Made by a program: the position numbers and the translations under genes. The notes beneath the pieces were generated by a model. That model saw only the letters and a list, made by a program, of their open reading frames with translations, was not told where the DNA came from and made no database searches. DNA of 64,000 bases from Anisodus tanguticus (Eukaryota; Streptophyta; Magnoliopsida; Solanales; Solanaceae). The DNA is taken from contig CM067556.1 in the NCBI GenBank assembly GCA_034509755.1, positions 38,362,045 through 38,426,044 on the forward strand. Reading direction: 5' to 3'. This document shows, in pieces, positions 1 through 13,262 of the stretch; position 1 is the first letter of the stretch; every line of letters starts with the position of its first letter.

Positions 1-511
1 CTTACATATTTAGTACATTATTCGTACTGACTCCCTTGCTGGGGCACTGCGCTTCATGCCCGAAGGTTTAGATAGGTGGATTGACGACCCTCCTCAATAA
101 GTTCTTAGCTCGGCGATGGTGTTGAAGCACTCCACTTGTTCCAGAGGTACTATTTTGAGTCGGTATAGTTTTATGTACATATTATGGGTATGGCAGGGCC
201 CTTTCCTAACTTTATGTTGTCTATGTTACTCTTAGAGGCTTGTAGACATGTGTCCCGTGTATAGATGTCATATGTGGCCTTGTCGGCATATGTTTTGATA
301 TACAGATAGAGGCCTTGTCGGCCCTCATTTATGTATATATGCATATCATGTTGGTATGGTTAGCTGTTTATATTCCTTCTGATCCCATTCAGTCTATCAC
401 CGTGTCCTTGACGACCCATTTATATGTTAAGATGTGTGGTTGGGTCATGTATGTTGGTGCTCGACAACTAAGGCTCAGATACTGGTTGCCCCTCTGGTTT
501 GGATGGTGACA
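1..511 (+). repeat. G1 5' LTR, 3' portion
   Basis: It aligns along its length with 52920-53427, sharing the blocks around AGTAC..GTACT (12-28), CTGGGGCACT, GTTGAAGCACTCCA, CTTAGAGGCTTGTAGA, two GGCCTTGTCGGC motifs (about 275-325) and the terminal GTGACA (506-511). The LTR start lies before the window. Short ORFs here have no similarity to known proteins and one runs over the LTR/PBS junction, so I read them as chance. Confidence 0.85.
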
Positions 512-530
512 AACTTGTCATCAGAGTGGT
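512..530 (+). other. G1 primer binding site (degenerate)
   Basis: AACTTGTCATCAGAGTGG directly follows the LTR end. The consensus for priming by initiator-Met tRNA in plant gypsy elements is TGGTATCAGAGC; here TGTCATCAGAGT has three mismatches, which fits an old copy. The same site is intact at 62699-62710 in G5. Confidence 0.7.
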
Positions 531-624
531 CTATCCTAGGGAATGATCAAGTCGTGTCTAGTAGAGTCTTCTTTATGGGTGTGTTGTGCACCACACGTAA
601 ACAGGAGGCTACAGGACATTTAGG

Positions 625-786
625 ATGGTCAATTTCCTTCTTGTTCTAGATCATGCAATAGAGCTGAGTTATAAGAATTCCACTCCTAATCTTATCATGT
701 TTTTGGTTACAACGACGCCTTCTTCTAGCAGGGCTATAACTAGATGGAAGATTGAGATTAGGTCTAGAGGGGATGCGAGTAGTACA
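625..786 (+). pseudogene. G1 gag, N-terminal part (interrupted)
   Basis: An ATG at 625 opens a frame that runs to the Ogre insertion at 787; the last native codons are AGT AGT ACA. The predicted protein is basic and Ser/Thr-rich near the break (TRWKIEIRSRGDASS), as expected upstream of the capsid domain in plant gypsy Gag. The frame is in register with 32541 beyond the insertion, which is the best evidence that it is real coding sequence. The exact start is uncertain because several ATGs lie in the leader. Reading past 786 enters Ogre sequence and stops soon after. Confidence 0.6.
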
Positions 787-1141
787 TGTTACAATTCTCT
801 TTTACGCGAGGCATAAAAGCTACATCGAAGTTGTGGACCCTTGTTAGATATTTTATTTTGTAGAGTCGCCACCTAATTTATAGAGAAATTAGGAAAACCA
901 AGTAAAAGGGTTTTTTCAAACACGGAAAAATCCTTTAAAAACCATAGTTTTAGGTAATAGTTCTGGTGATTCCTCGGGGAAGGCCTGAGATACCCCGATA
1001 TTAAGAATCTATAGAATACAGTTGACCTTCGAGTTTCATAGTATGTTTTATTGTGATTAGTTGCTTAAAGGAGTGTTTAAATTCTTGCAAAAATAAAGTC
1101 ATAGCATATCATTTTATTTTGGTTTAAAATCTTTAAAAAAA
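787..1141 (-). repeat. Ogre 3' LTR remnant, outer part
   Basis: It matches 28212 to about 28540 in the same order: the TTTTACGCG..GCATAAAAGCTAC start, CGCCACCTAATTTATAG, GGAAATTAGGAAAACCAAGTAAAA, and the GGGGAAGGC block near 976. It stops at the LINE; the last 12 bases (1130-1141) are one copy of the LINE target duplication. Confidence 0.85.
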
Positions 1142-1659
1142 ATAATTAATGAAACCGCCAAAGTTGGTGGGGTTTTATTCAAATAAAAGAGTGTACAAAA
1201 TCTAACAAAGTGGTTAGTAAAAGAAATCAGCAAGAAAGAGGAGAATTACAAAAAAGCAACTATAGTATCTTATAAACATAAGAAGAACTAGAATTCTTAG
1301 AAACTTGAATGTCTTCCATCTTTCACACCTCCAAGCTCTCACCAGGTGGTATGGATTTCAGTTTGTGAATTTCCTTCGGTATTCCAGGTTTGTAGTCTTC
1401 CTTGATGTAATCTATTGCTATTACTGCATCAATAAGCAAGTATCCATTGTGCCATGTTCTGTAGATGCCTCAAGTCCATGTCTAATCAAGTTAAACTCCT
1501 CCTAATACGGAATGAGCATGAAACCACACTAATACCACCCTATCAGAAGTAATTTAACCAATTAGACATTCCTTGAAAATCAATAATAGAATGACTTATC
1601 ATCAGTTGCATTTTTCTCGGTACTATGACTGTCTATGCTGCCTTCTATCTCTAGTATAT

Positions 1660-4600
1660 CGGATTCTCAAATTAAGAATTTGAGCTTTGTTAATGTTGAT
1701 CAATTTTCTAGCCATACTAGGTAATTCCTAAAAGTTGTGAAATTGTTGTGTACCTGAAAAATCAAAGACATGGTTAGTTAAAAAGTTCGTTACTGCATTG
1801 CCTTCTTTGAATATGTGTTGCACTTGTATTGTGTGACCTCTACTCAATTTGTTGATCTCATTCACAATCATGATGATACATCAGGGTACCTCTCAACTTC
1901 ATGTAAGAAACATTTTCATAGCTAAAGAGTCTTTTTCCACCAATATTGGAACTAGGTGATGTGTTGTGCGGTATTCAATACCATTCTTCAAAGTTATAGC
2001 CTCAGCAATAAGGCCATTACCATCTGCAATTTTCCTTCATTCTACATATACAATATCAACATACTCATTCCTTACACAAAATGCAGTTGTACTTGGGACA
2101 GGATTTCCACTTGATGCTCTATCGCTATTGCATTTATGCCATCCTCTTGCTGAAAGTTCCCACTTTATAGTGATGCAAGTAAGGCATGGCTGGAATTCTT
2201 CAAAATAATCAATAATGTCTGGCCATTTATGTGGAATATCCTGCCAAGTAGGGAACTTCAATCTACATAACCTATGAATATTCAATTAAATCTCATGTAA
2301 CACTTTGTACAAAGTTAAAGAGCCTCTATGCATTATTATATTCCTCTATTTCCAATTTGCCATAATATCATAGCTGGTACTACCTTGTACACCTGCTTTA
2401 ATTTGTAATGGCATGTACTGTTCCACCATATCTACACTGCATACTTAACATGATGACAATTCATGTGTATGCTTACTGCATTGTTAAAATAGCTCCATAC
2501 AAATTTGGCAAACTCCCCTGTAAGAAACAAGTGATCTATTGTTTCTTGTTGAAAAACATTACGGCAGCAGCATCTTGATACGTTATTAATTCCAATGCTT
2601 TGCAACACTTCATCCACTGGAATTTTAAATTTCCACATCCTCCATATGAAGAAACATATCTTGAATGGCACTCATTTAACCCACATTTGCTTATATACAT
2701 CAGAATGAGATGATCTTTGTCTCAACAAATCCCATGCACTTGATACAGTAAATTTACTAAAACTTGTCATCATCCACCAAGGCTTATTCCTCATGGTATC
2801 CACCTGCTTATTATCTAATTCTGTAGTGACATGTGAGACAATGTCATCTGGTAGATAATGCCCTAGCTTTGATAAATCCCATCCATCCTCACCTAGCAGT
2901 TCTGACATCTTCCACCATTTCATCAATAAGAAACTCTGATGGTAGTACATAGTGTAATACTCCCAATTTGGTCCAATTATCAAACCAAATGTTAGCAGTC
3001 CCACTCTTTGTTTCCCACCATATTTCTTGTTCAATGCTATCCCTTTCCTCAAGAACCACCTTTTCATTACACATATTGAGGGTACTGCTTCTTACAATAC
3101 TTGTTCCATAGAAATTTATCCCATAGAGAGTTGGTGGTCCTCAATTTGCATCATGGCTTTGCACATAATACCTTTGATATATCAAAAAGTTATCTAAATC
3201 CCAATCCACCCTCATCCTTAGGCAAGAACATTTTCAACCATGCAGACCAATGTCTAGCCTTAACACCCTCCTTGCTACATCAGAAGAACTTTGCAAAATA
3301 TTTGATATATCTTCTTGATAACATATTTCGGAGGTCTTATAGCAGACAGTATGTGTATAGGCACACTTTGTAATACACTAGTAATCAACACTGCTTTTAC
3401 CTCCTGGTGATAACAATTTTCCTTTCCAAGCCTGTAACTTGTCCTTAATCTTCTTAATTAATTCAACATAATCTCTTTTCCTCTTTCTAGCATGTGATAT
3501 TCCACATCTCAAATACATGAATGGAAATATTCCCCTTGTGAAACCAGTAATATCTTTAACTTTCTGAATCAAGTTACTGGGAGTCTTAACATGCATATAA
3601 AAAGAGCTCTTCCTTTTATTGATCAGTTGGCCAGAAACTTCCGCATACTCCTTAAAAGTCTGCATGGTCAGGTGCAATAATTTGTTGTCTGATGAGGAGA
3701 ATATAATGGTTCATCTGCATAGGCCAGATGATTACGATTAGCACTCCACTTTGTCATCCCTTAACCTTTGAACTCCTGCTTATCAAAAAGTGAATTAAGG
3801 ATCATGGATAGAACTTCTGCTGACATTAGAGCTGGCGATAATGGATCTCATTGTTTAACCCCTCTAGTAGAATGAAAATATCCATGATCTTGATCATTCA
3901 CCAATACTGAATACCAGTTATTTGCAAGCAGTCTCCAAATTTGATCAATACATCTCTCTACAAATCTCATTTTCCTCAACACCTTTGTTAGAAAAAGCCA
4001 GGAAACTCTATCATTAGCCTTTGTTGTATCAAGTTTAATGACTACATTTGCTGGTTTTCCCTCAATCTAATATCAGACACAATTTCTTGAGTCAATAACA
4101 CATTCTCAATAATATTTCTTCCCTTAACAAAGCCATACTGATTAGCAGATATTAATCCAGGCAGTACCTTCTCCACTTTATTATGCACCACTCTAGATAT
4201 CACTTTGTTGATAAAATCGCTAACACTTATAGGCCTCATGTCAGAAAATGATTCCACTTCATTCTTATTTGGCAACAACACCAGATTCGTATGAGTTATG
4301 GATTTGGTAAGTGTTTGTACCTCAAAAAAGGCCCCCACCACATTAAACACATTAGAACCCATAGTGTCCAAACATGATTGGTAGAAAATACATGTTAAAC
4401 TATCAGGATCGCTTCTATTGTCCCCTGAAAGTTCAAAGACTGCCTCTTTAACCTCTTTCAATGTTGGGATAGCAAAAATACATTCATTAATTATCTTCCT
4501 GAGGTATCATTTGAGTAATATGATCTAATAATGGAGATTCAGCCTGCTGATCTTGGTACATTTCTTGAGTAAACTATCTCTGATAAAAGGAAACTGCCTC

Positions 4601-5771
4601 ATTGGCAATATCATCAATCTCTTCTAACCAATTTCCTTTTATATTTTGGATCCTCTTAATCTGAGTTCTCTTATTTCTACCATTCAAAATATTATGAAAA
4701 CAACTAGTTTTTCTATCTCCTTCAGCAAAGCAATCAAAGCCAGATTTTTGTCTCCAAAATTCCTCCTCATAGTGCAAATACTTCTTCAATTCTGCCTGAG
4801 CTTTTTGTAAAATCATCATGTTTGCTTCTATTGGAAATTCTTCACAGAACTCCTCTTTAACTCTAAAAATATCCTCTTTAATACTTAGTTCCTTAAAATA
4901 TCTCCAAAAGCTTGCATGATCCATGCAGATAAAGCAGTTTTAACATTTTTCAACTTCTGCTTGAAAGATAAGAACCCTTCTTCTGAGTTTCCACCTTACC
5001 AGTGTTTCCTAACTACCTCATGTAAAGATTCATTCTCAATCCAAAACTTCAAGAACTTGAATGGCTTGAAAGATGTTGGTTCTGAATACCACAAAACAAT
5101 TGCATAGGAGCATGATCAAATCATGTCCTGGATAAATGATCAACTTCTATAAAACCAAACCATTGCTGAAATAGATCATTGGTAAGAATTCCGCCTAGTC
5201 TTTTAAAATACATTCCACATATGTTCTCTTCCACCAATTGAAGGGACTGTCTTTATAGCTAACTTCATCCAGTTCACAAAAATTAATACAGAAAGCAAAT
5301 TCCTCATATTCTTAAGGATAGACTAGTAGCCCTTTAATTTTCTCCTCTTCATTCAAAATCACATTGAAGTCACCCCCTATCAGCCACGGTGCCATCATTA
5401 GTTCAGATAGATAATATAAACTATCCCACAAAGCTAAACTCTCTAAAGCATCGCACTTAGCATAGACCATGGTGAAAAAATGGTCTTATCCAAATTGTGA
5501 AGAAACGTTTGCAAGAAATTTGTTGCTCATCATAGCCAACTATATCAACCGTTATGTCTTCATTGACAAAGAACCAGATCTTACCATCACAATTATAGAA
5601 AGCATAGTTCATTCCAAGTTTTCTCATGTATTGATTAATGTGTCTATAATGTTGGAAGGGTTCCATTAGTGCTATAAGACTAAATTTGTGATGTATATGC
5701 AACATTTGCACTCTATAAAAAGCCTTCTACGTTCTGACTGATCTAATATTCTAGAAAAGAGTTTTCATCAT
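1660..5771 (-). pseudogene. LINE ORF2: endonuclease / reverse transcriptase / RNase H, broken
   Basis: Starts at ATGATGAAAAC (5771) and reads MMKTLF-stop-NIRSVRT, the usual plant L1 ORF2 opening with an in-frame stop. APE-type endonuclease follows (5.7-5.1 kb), with LIALMEPF and LIGGDFNVIL, the latter holding the catalytic Asp/Asn. The linker contains CFAEGDRKTSCFHN (4.7 kb). Reverse transcriptase lies at about 4.5-3.4 kb: RPISVSDFINKVISRV, ANQYGFVKGRNIIEN, DPLSPAL and LAYADEPLYS near 3.7 kb. The last is the active-site box, where YADD has become YADE. A zf-RVT domain (LPFKICFFIW-like) lies at 2.7-2.4 kb, and RNase H with GWHKCNSDRASSGNP at 2.15 kb continues to about 1.66 kb. Multiple frameshifts and stops rule out function. 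ORF2 normally nicks the target and copies the LINE RNA there. Confidence 0.85.
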
Positions 5772-5999
5772 GGTTTATTATTACTTTTAGCAACTCTCAT
5801 TGGTAACACCCGGGTATGTTGTCCTTCATTGTTTCCATACTTCTTCTTTGTGTCGTTTACATGAGATTTTGGTGATAGTCATGCTTTCACTACTACACGT
5901 TCCAAGGCCTTTGATAATGCTTCAGTTGTATCAGTGTTATTGAGATCTACTTCATTTTCATCTGAATAAGCATGTATAACTACTTCTTTGATATTATGA

Positions 6000-8016
6000 G
6001 ATACTAGATCATGTAATTCCTTCATGGGAAAAGTAGGATTAAGATTCAGGATCTGCTAAACTTGTGGAACATGTACAATAGCATGTGCATTTGCAGGCAT
6101 AGGATTCTTTCTAATCAACTCATCATTATGACTGGTCATATCACCAGTCATCCTTTCCACAACCACCTCTAGTTCCTTATTATGCTCATTCACCTATTCC
6201 TCCTCAGAAATCACCACCTGATCCCCTATTTTCTCAACCACACCTAATATATTCACCTCATCAGTATCATTGTTCCTATTGACTTGTTGATCAGCGACAT
6301 TCTTCTGCTCATCTTCATTGTCTTCTGTGGAAAGCATTACATCCTCCTCTTTTTCACCTGGCTGTGCAGAATCAATCACTTGATCATCAGTCTCGGCCAT
6401 CTTTTCTAAGTCATCACTACCTTCAACAGCTTTCACTCTAGTCTTGTGTCCAAAGAATGAGTTTTCAATCCATTCCTTTGTAATAACATAATCATTCTGC
6501 ATTGTTCTCCCTTGTTATTCACCCTTAGCTTTAAAACCTTCATTACACAATTTTTCACTCCCTTCTTTTTTGTTTTCTTCAGCACTGTTTGACATGGATA
6601 CTACAATATCGCCATTATTAATTACCTAGCCAGATACCATCTCCTATGGAATTGTAGTATCTTTGTTACTCCCATTGATTTGCTCCTCCTCTTGCAAGAT
6701 ATTAAACTTATTTAGAGTAGTAACATCACCCTCCTTGGATTTTGATGGATCACTAAAAACTTTCATGTCCTTAACCACATTCCAGTTTTCTGGATCTCCA
6801 AGAACTTTGCCACTAGATAGAATTCTAGCTCTTCCCCTTCTAAACTTATTATTATTCCATTTCTGCTCTTGTTTTCCACCTTGATGAACTGAGTTCTCTA
6901 CAATATTAACTTATTTCCCTTTCTCGGTACTCTTTCCTTATTGAACAACATCAACTTGTTCCACATTTGTATGGACCACCAAATCTAACCCCTTTTCAAT
7001 ACTAGCACCCTCCTCCTAATAAAGTTAAGGATGAAGATTCCAACATCCTTCTTCATTATGACCTTGTAACTTGCAAGTACGATAATATTTAGGAAGATTG
7101 TCATACATAATTTTCACATGTTCCATCATAATCTCATGTGAGACATCATCTTCAATTTCCATAATCACAAAGTCAAGAAGATCTGCTAATAAGTCAATCA
7201 AAACCTTAACCCTAGCACAACTAGGTCTAGTTCAATTCTCAGTAGCTTTATCCACATGCAATGGAATTCCAACAGCAGATGCAAGTGAAAACATAGATTC
7301 TTTAACAAAAAAAGTTGACATTAAATCAGGAAAAGAGATCCATGAAATCACCTTTGATGTTTCCTCTTCAATTTTAAACTTAGTATCATAAATAAAAGGC
7401 CACATTTGATATGCATAACCATCCCTTGATTGTAAATAATAAGCACCCTTCGAACATAGATTGACAAAGTCCTCCATAAATGATAATCCGATCAAAATAT
7501 GTCGGTGCCTAAATAATCCAATCTCATAGTTTCCTTTGATTCAACATTGCTCCGGTATAATCTTCCTCGATTCCTCTATGTCTTCCATTCATAGGAAAAC
7601 TTACCAATCACTACATGTTGGATTTTCTCCATTACCTCCATTTGCTTGACCTCTTTTTGCATCCAATGAATGACTGGAATGCCATTACAATACGATACAG
7701 TCTTCAATGGAATCATTGATGTGGGAGTGGGATTAGGGTTTTGCATGGCATTCAAAGTGGTAGGTTGAAAAAATTCATTATATTTGGGTTTGGGAATTTC
7801 CGGTTGGATCTGGGTGATTGCATTGGTCGTATTAGAGTCGTTAGAAGTCTGGCCAACATCGGAGGTGACTGACCAGTAGTCGTGGTGGCCATAGTGCCGA
7901 CGCCGATGAGTTATATTAGGGTTTGCATGTAGGGATTCATACGTAGGAAGAGAAAGTTTTGTCAATACTTTTTTTTTATTAGGCACAAAGTTGTACTTGA
8001 ACATCAAGTCCATCAC
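6000..8016 (-). pseudogene. LINE ORF1: DUF4283/zinc-knuckle RNA-binding protein, broken
   Basis: The start at 8016 opens 146 intact codons containing IPVIHWMQKEV and GKFSYEW, as in plant L1 ORF1 proteins of the DUF4283 type. After stops and frame changes the domain continues with YYLQSRDGYAYQMWPFIY (7.45 kb), WISFPDLMSTFFVKESMF and a retroviral-type knuckle remnant YRTCKLQGHNEEGCWNLHP (about 7.07 kb). The C-terminal third (6502-6194) is very acidic and holds ITKEWIENSFFG, also typical. The family is thought to bind LINE RNA as part of the ribonucleoprotein. Reading ends near 6000, about 230 bases before ORF2. Several nonsense and frameshift changes make it a pseudogene. Confidence 0.75.
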
Positions 8017-8168
8017 TCTTGTATTTAAGGCTTGAATGATTTAATCGTTGTGTGGTTAGTCATATGTTGTCCTTGAGGATTACTCACTTTGCTAAAGAAC
8101 TTTAAGAATTCTGAAAATTTGAGGTTTAATGAAAAACCTTAAGCCATGACCTTCATTCTTTAAAAAAA

Positions 8169-8286
8169 GTTTTTTTGAAAATAAAAAGAGTTGAATTTTG
8201 TTTGGAAAAGGTTCATATAGGTCTAAATTAGTCAATTCATTTTTCGGACCAAGACACACTCACAAATACTTTGAGTAGAGTCCCAC
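8169..8286 (-). repeat. Ogre 3' LTR remnant, inner part after the LINE
   Basis: TTTTGAAAATAAAAAGAGTTGAA through GACCAAGACACACTCA..TTTGAGTAGAGTCC matches about 28540-28648 in the other Ogre LTR. It ends at the TG of the G2 LTR (8287). CCCAC (8282-8286) would be one side of the G2 target duplication; the other side is deleted. Confidence 0.8.
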
Positions 8287-9920
8287 TGTCACGACCACTT
8301 TTAAGGAATCGTGGTGGCACCTACACATTCCCACCGGTGGGCGAACCACTTCCCAATAAACAAAACAATATGAAAGAAATGCAGAAATATAATCAAAACA
8401 TCAATACACCCCCAAAATCTGGTCTGTGATACAAGAGCACTAATGCGGTATACAAGTCTAAATGAAGGCAACAAAGGCCAAAATTGAATAACATAATCAA
8501 AATATCTAATTACGTCTTTGGGGTCCAAACGTAAAGACATAGTAAGATAATAAACATCCAAGGCATGCCGTAAGAAGAATCCTCACCCTGGAACGTCGAA
8601 ATCCACCTGCCCAACTCACACTCGAGCTCGCGAACTAGTAAAGGGACTTATAACTGCATCAGAAGATGCAGCAAGCGTAGCATGAGTACACAACGTACCC
8701 CCGTAGACATCATAGGCCAACAACGATAGAAGATATTTAACATAGATAAATATCAAGTTGATACCATATAAGCCTATACTAGACAGTTCAGTAGCCCATA
8801 TAAGTCACGTTGTACACATATCAATACATTGATTCAACAAGACACAATGTTCACATAAGGCTCAATTAACAGTCAAGTACAATCAATCCATTCACATATA
8901 TAGGGACCTTACTGTCATAGTACCCACCGACTAGTACTTTCTTGTCCAAGTCATATTCAAGATTAACCTCATTTACCCAACCTTAACACATCAATAAACA
9001 AATTAACACTTAGATCACAACGACTTCTTTTTAAACGCTTTCCAGGAATATTAAACTTACGCTTACCATGAGGACATTAACTCATCTATTATTCTTAGTC
9101 TTGGATTAAGCTAAGTCTCTATACAGTTACAGTTTGACACACATAAATCATTCAACGTTTACCTTCCCAATGGCAACACTTATCACGGGTTCCTTACTAG
9201 ACTAGGTACTCAATCACACGGTCAATTAACAAACAACACACATAATGCACATATTTTCTCTGGATCTAGACAATAATCCTGACATGTTGACACTCCTGAC
9301 CACAGTAGCAGTAGACATCAATGACTTAGACTTATAAATTATAACCACATAACTCATGCATAAATTGCAGCCAATTCAATATTTATCCAAGTGTTCACAG
9401 ATTCAATTATCCATGTATCCACAGAGACAAACTCAATCATGGCAATCAACCAATCCACATTACCAAACAACATATAATCAATGTATAGATGTATGAATGA
9501 ACAGATAATTAATAGGATCAACTGATCCATGTATCCACAAAGACAAGCTCAATCATGCAAATGTAAGGTACATTTCTCAACCTAGTATACAGTACGTTAA
9601 TGTTTTATTATGATTCGTTACCCATGGGGGACCTGCGAAGTCCATATACTGCTCTTAGCTAGCCGGAATACCACACATGAATCTGACTAAAGTCCAAGAC
9701 TCATTTGTAGAGCCTTATCATGTTATAAGCGTGCAACTCCGCTCCCCATGTATCAATATCATCTCATAGTATTCTTACATTTCCGGCCTCTTAGACCCAC
9801 AACATATCCGTTCCACTCTCATATCAATATCGTAGAACCATGAGTGTATGAATGCAAATGACAATGTAATGTTGATAATTGCATATTCAATCAGACGCGT
9901 AAAAAGGTACAATGGTGATC
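8287..9920 (-). repeat. G2 3' LTR
   Basis: The first ~950 bases match 13263-14226 closely (shared blocks: AAGAAATGCAGAAATATAAT, CACTCGAGCTCG, GTAGACATCATAG, AGCCCATATAAGTCACGTTG). Beyond that there is no second copy to compare, so the right boundary near 9920 is a guess. It contains GAGTACACAACGTACCCCC near 8684, an inverted version of the GTAC..GTAC block seen in the other LTRs. Confidence 0.7.
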
Positions 9921-10165
9921 AAATCAGGGAATTTGAGCTTAGTCAGTTCTTACATTTGAGAATTAGCTGTGACGGAAATTTTAGTTATGAAGGAATGGAG
10001 ACTTAAGTCGTTGAGCTAAGTTAATTGCAGTTTGAATGATACAATGAACAAGCGGTACTGTCAGTATACTTCTTGCTATGATGGATATTCCTTGATTACT
10101 CGTCGGCTTTCGTATTTTCTTTTTTTCCCGATTGAGGATGAACGCTTGTTTAATTGGTATCTGAT
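9921..10165. other. Unassigned sequence inside G2
   Basis: No coding signal or repeat pair recognised. It may be the end of the G2 LTR or another fragment. Confidence 0.3.
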
Positions 10166-10620
10166 GTAACGACTCGTTTGATCATTTCGGTATTTTACCC
10201 TTTTACCCATGTTGACCCTTCCCCTAGCATTGTTAGAGTGTATTCGACTTGCAGGGATGGGTGGAGCGTTTCCTGAGACTTTCGGAGGAGTTTTGGATAA
10301 GGAAAATGATATTTGGAAATCCTTAAGTTAAGAAATGAAGAAGTTTGACCAAAGTCAACATCAGGGGAAAATATGTCTTTTTTGAAGTTTTGTCGATTTC
10401 ATTAGATCCGAAACATAATTTATGACTTAGGTGAGTCGTTGGTTCGGTTCCCGAGAGGTTCAAATGTGATTAGGTGGTTGGTTGAGAAACTAGATTTTGA
10501 GATGACTTGGAGTTGACCACGGTCAACATCGGGTCAAGACGGATCCGTTTGGGTATTGTGGTTGGATTATTTGATATGATATCCAGATTTTACTTGGGTT
10601 ACTTGTTGAATTTTTAAACC
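10166..10620 (+). repeat. Fragment resembling the start of another gypsy LTR, plus strand
   Basis: It opens TGTAACGACTCGTTTGATCA, similar to the TGTAACxxCC start of many plant gypsy LTRs, and holds two degenerate copies of TTGACC(A)xxGTCAACATC (about 10347 and 10513). Orientation is opposite to G2. No partner LTR, PBS or 3' end is seen, so it is a truncated insertion. Confidence 0.45.
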
Positions 10621-13246
10621 ATGTGATATGTCACTCTATACTTGACTGCATCTCAATATATCATGATGTCTTGCCATCCTTTAGTTGTAGCCACAACCAA
10701 AATCCAACATGTACCTGATAACATAGTCTGATTCTACTAGCCTTCCTTCTCAACTATTAAGGTCGTCATTGCACAAAATCTCTTAGAAACACATACACAC
10801 GTCACAAGTCCAATTTTCCTCGAATATCAAAATCACCATACTATAAGTATACTTAATGATTACCTTATTGTGCCAAATCCGTAGAAAAATAATTGATCAC
10901 TCTACAGACTTCCCATAACTATTTGTGTCTCCTCAATACATCGCCAAGTACCCGTTTAAACCATAAGAACTGTTCGAATCATTTCCATCCAAAAAATATC
11001 ATGAATCCTATTTGCAAACTTCAATGAAAACCGGTAACACTATCATACCTCAATTCCAAATTGAAATCCATCGAACCCCTGTTGGTGGTTTACTAGAATA
11101 CTCTTAAGTCCTTCAGGCAATAAAAGAATGGGCCATCCGGCCCTAAATGAATAAATCTGACTCGAAATAAAATATTGAATCTATAAATCATTGATAGTCA
11201 TCTGAACTGATTCCATACATAACTGATAGGCTTCCCATAAGCATGAGGTGACCTATTATATCCCTTTTCTCATGAGTAATCAATCATGTGCCATCACCAA
11301 CGACTCCAAAAGTTGAATTTCATCCAAGTCATCAACTTAGTACCGAAGATCTGTACATTTGACTGTAACTTCCATGTTTCTCAACATTCACCCGATACGC
11401 ATGTCTGATAAGACCCCATGAACTCTACATACATCAAATCCTCTTTGTACTTTATATTAACTTGCTAACAACTTCAAATATTTCAATGCAAAGCTTGCGA
11501 CCTCATTTACTGCACCTCCACCCATCGAGTCTCTAATAGTAAGACCTCATTATCCTTTACAAATCTAGAGGTATCAAATCCCGCAACCCTCGCACCTTAC
11601 AAATCCTAATGCTTCTACTATACAATCCATGCACCCTACCTTGCGCAATTACCTCAAGTCTTTACTACCTGAAATATCACCCGCGCTATTAATCAACAAC
11701 ACTTCAACATAGTCTACCGCCAGTCGCCAATCACAAACCCCATAAAACATTTGTCATAACACTTGGTTAATTACCATAGACCTACTCCTCCGAGCATATT
11801 AACAATTTCACCCTACCTGAAAGGTGCGAAACTAAAATCACCATAATCCACACCTAACCCAAGAATTCCCGTTACTTTGAATCCAAATTCTCCCCTTTCT
11901 CGAAGAGATACCTTACTCATTCTAAATTATCTTAATTTCTCAATTCACACCGTTCATTCAAATCATAAGCACCACTAATGACCAATAACTGCTCAAACCT
12001 ACTAACATTCTCATATCATTTCGTCGAAGTACCCTTGCCAAAAAATCCCTAACCAAAATAATCATGTTTCTATATTGGTTCATAAGTTCACTAACCTGAT
12101 CATCGATATCTGAAAAGCTCTTCACCACTAGTATTAGTTAAACCGACATTAATATGTTATCGTAAATAACCCCATTGATCAATACCTTATTCGATAGTCT
12201 TTAAATGATGCTCACCCGCGAAGAACCAACCCTTACCTTATTTTGTCAAACCATATACATCCAACTAACGATGCAATTTTCCCCCAGTAATTATAGAACT
12301 TCTCAAGTATTAACCTTTAAATACCAATGCACACAAATCTCTTATAAAAACTAGATGCAACACCCGGTAAACCTTCAAATGTACTCCATACTTGTCCAGC
12401 GCAAGAGTTATTTATATTAGTCGATCACTGGCTCTCATTAGCCTATGACGAGTCCAACATACCAACGCATATATGACTTTTACACTCACTCAACATTAAA
12501 CAACTATGAAATAACTCACAAATCAACAATCTCTTAGTTTCAACAATCCCCTATTATCACTAACCTCGAAATGCCAACTGAACCCACGCACACACTTTTT
12601 AAGGGAAGAAATGCGACTGTTTATTTTATTAAGCTTCACTCATCACAAGTAACATTGCAACCTGATTTTGATCAGAAAATTATTTCCTGAAAGAATTCAC
12701 AACCACTAATTTTACTTTTCTATCATAATACTATTAAATCGAAGCCAACTCAATATTTTATAGCCTATACGGCATCCGTGCAACTTATCCCAACAAACAT
12801 GTCAGATACCAATATTTTCCTTCATATAGCAGAATTGATCTATCCAAATTCTTTCTCTTGCATCTCTAAATTGTCATTCCCACTTTCCAAAGATACCACC
12901 GAACTGAAGAGTCACAAACATAACCCCAATCAACTGTACCCTCAAATCATCGCTGGAGACTAAACTTGGTCACGTGCCCATATCATGGTAGTACAACTCA
13001 TACCCTACCGCACAACATCATATCGAACCACTCATGCATGAATTTAAGAGTGTGTTACCACCATCGATGATAGAATAGGAAGAAAAAGTTAAGATACCAA
13101 TTTGATTCAACTTACCACGAAAGGAATGAAGAAAGTAAAGTTTTCTAAATGTCTCATAGCCTCTCAATGATAAGTATGAATGCCTCTGTACCGATCCAAA
13201 AGACTCTACTCTACTAGACGTTGTATTTAAGACCGTTTAACCTAAA
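10621..13246 (-). other. G2 internal region, no readable genes
   Basis: About 2.6 kb of moderately AT-rich sequence between LTR-like fragments. No ORF of interest on either strand; the only sizable one (12778-12963, 61 codons) has no recognisable motif. By position it should be gag-pol of G2, but I could not identify a conserved motif by eye. Confidence 0.4.
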
Positions 13247-13258
13247 GCTCTGGTACCA
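13247..13258 (-). other. G2 primer binding site
   Basis: On the minus strand it reads TGGTACCAGAGC, one mismatch from the initiator-Met PBS TGGTATCAGAGC, and lies 4 bases from the LTR edge at 13263. It fixes the element's direction. Confidence 0.75.
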
Positions 13259-13262
13259 ACAT

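Larger units (their letters stand above)
1142..8156 (-). mobile_element. L1-type LINE retrotransposon, non-functional
   Basis: A minus-strand LINE about 7.0 kb long with ORF1 (DUF4283-like plus zinc knuckle) and ORF2 (endonuclease, reverse transcriptase, zf-RVT, RNase H). It is flanked by TCTTTAAAAAAA at 1130-1141 and 8157-8168, a likely 12-bp target duplication, because Ogre LTR sequence resumes right after it. Positions 1142-1660 are 3' untranslated sequence and 8017-8156 a short 5' leader. No poly(T) run is visible on the plus strand at 1142, where a poly(A) tail should show, so the tail is lost or the boundary is off by some bases. Many stops and frameshifts make it inactive. Confidence 0.8.

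Noticed and set aside
315..816. Three overlapping small ORFs near the left edge
   Set aside because: The first two lie in the LTR or cross the LTR/PBS junction and show no motif. Only the part of the third up to 786 is kept, as gag; beyond that it reads Ogre sequence.
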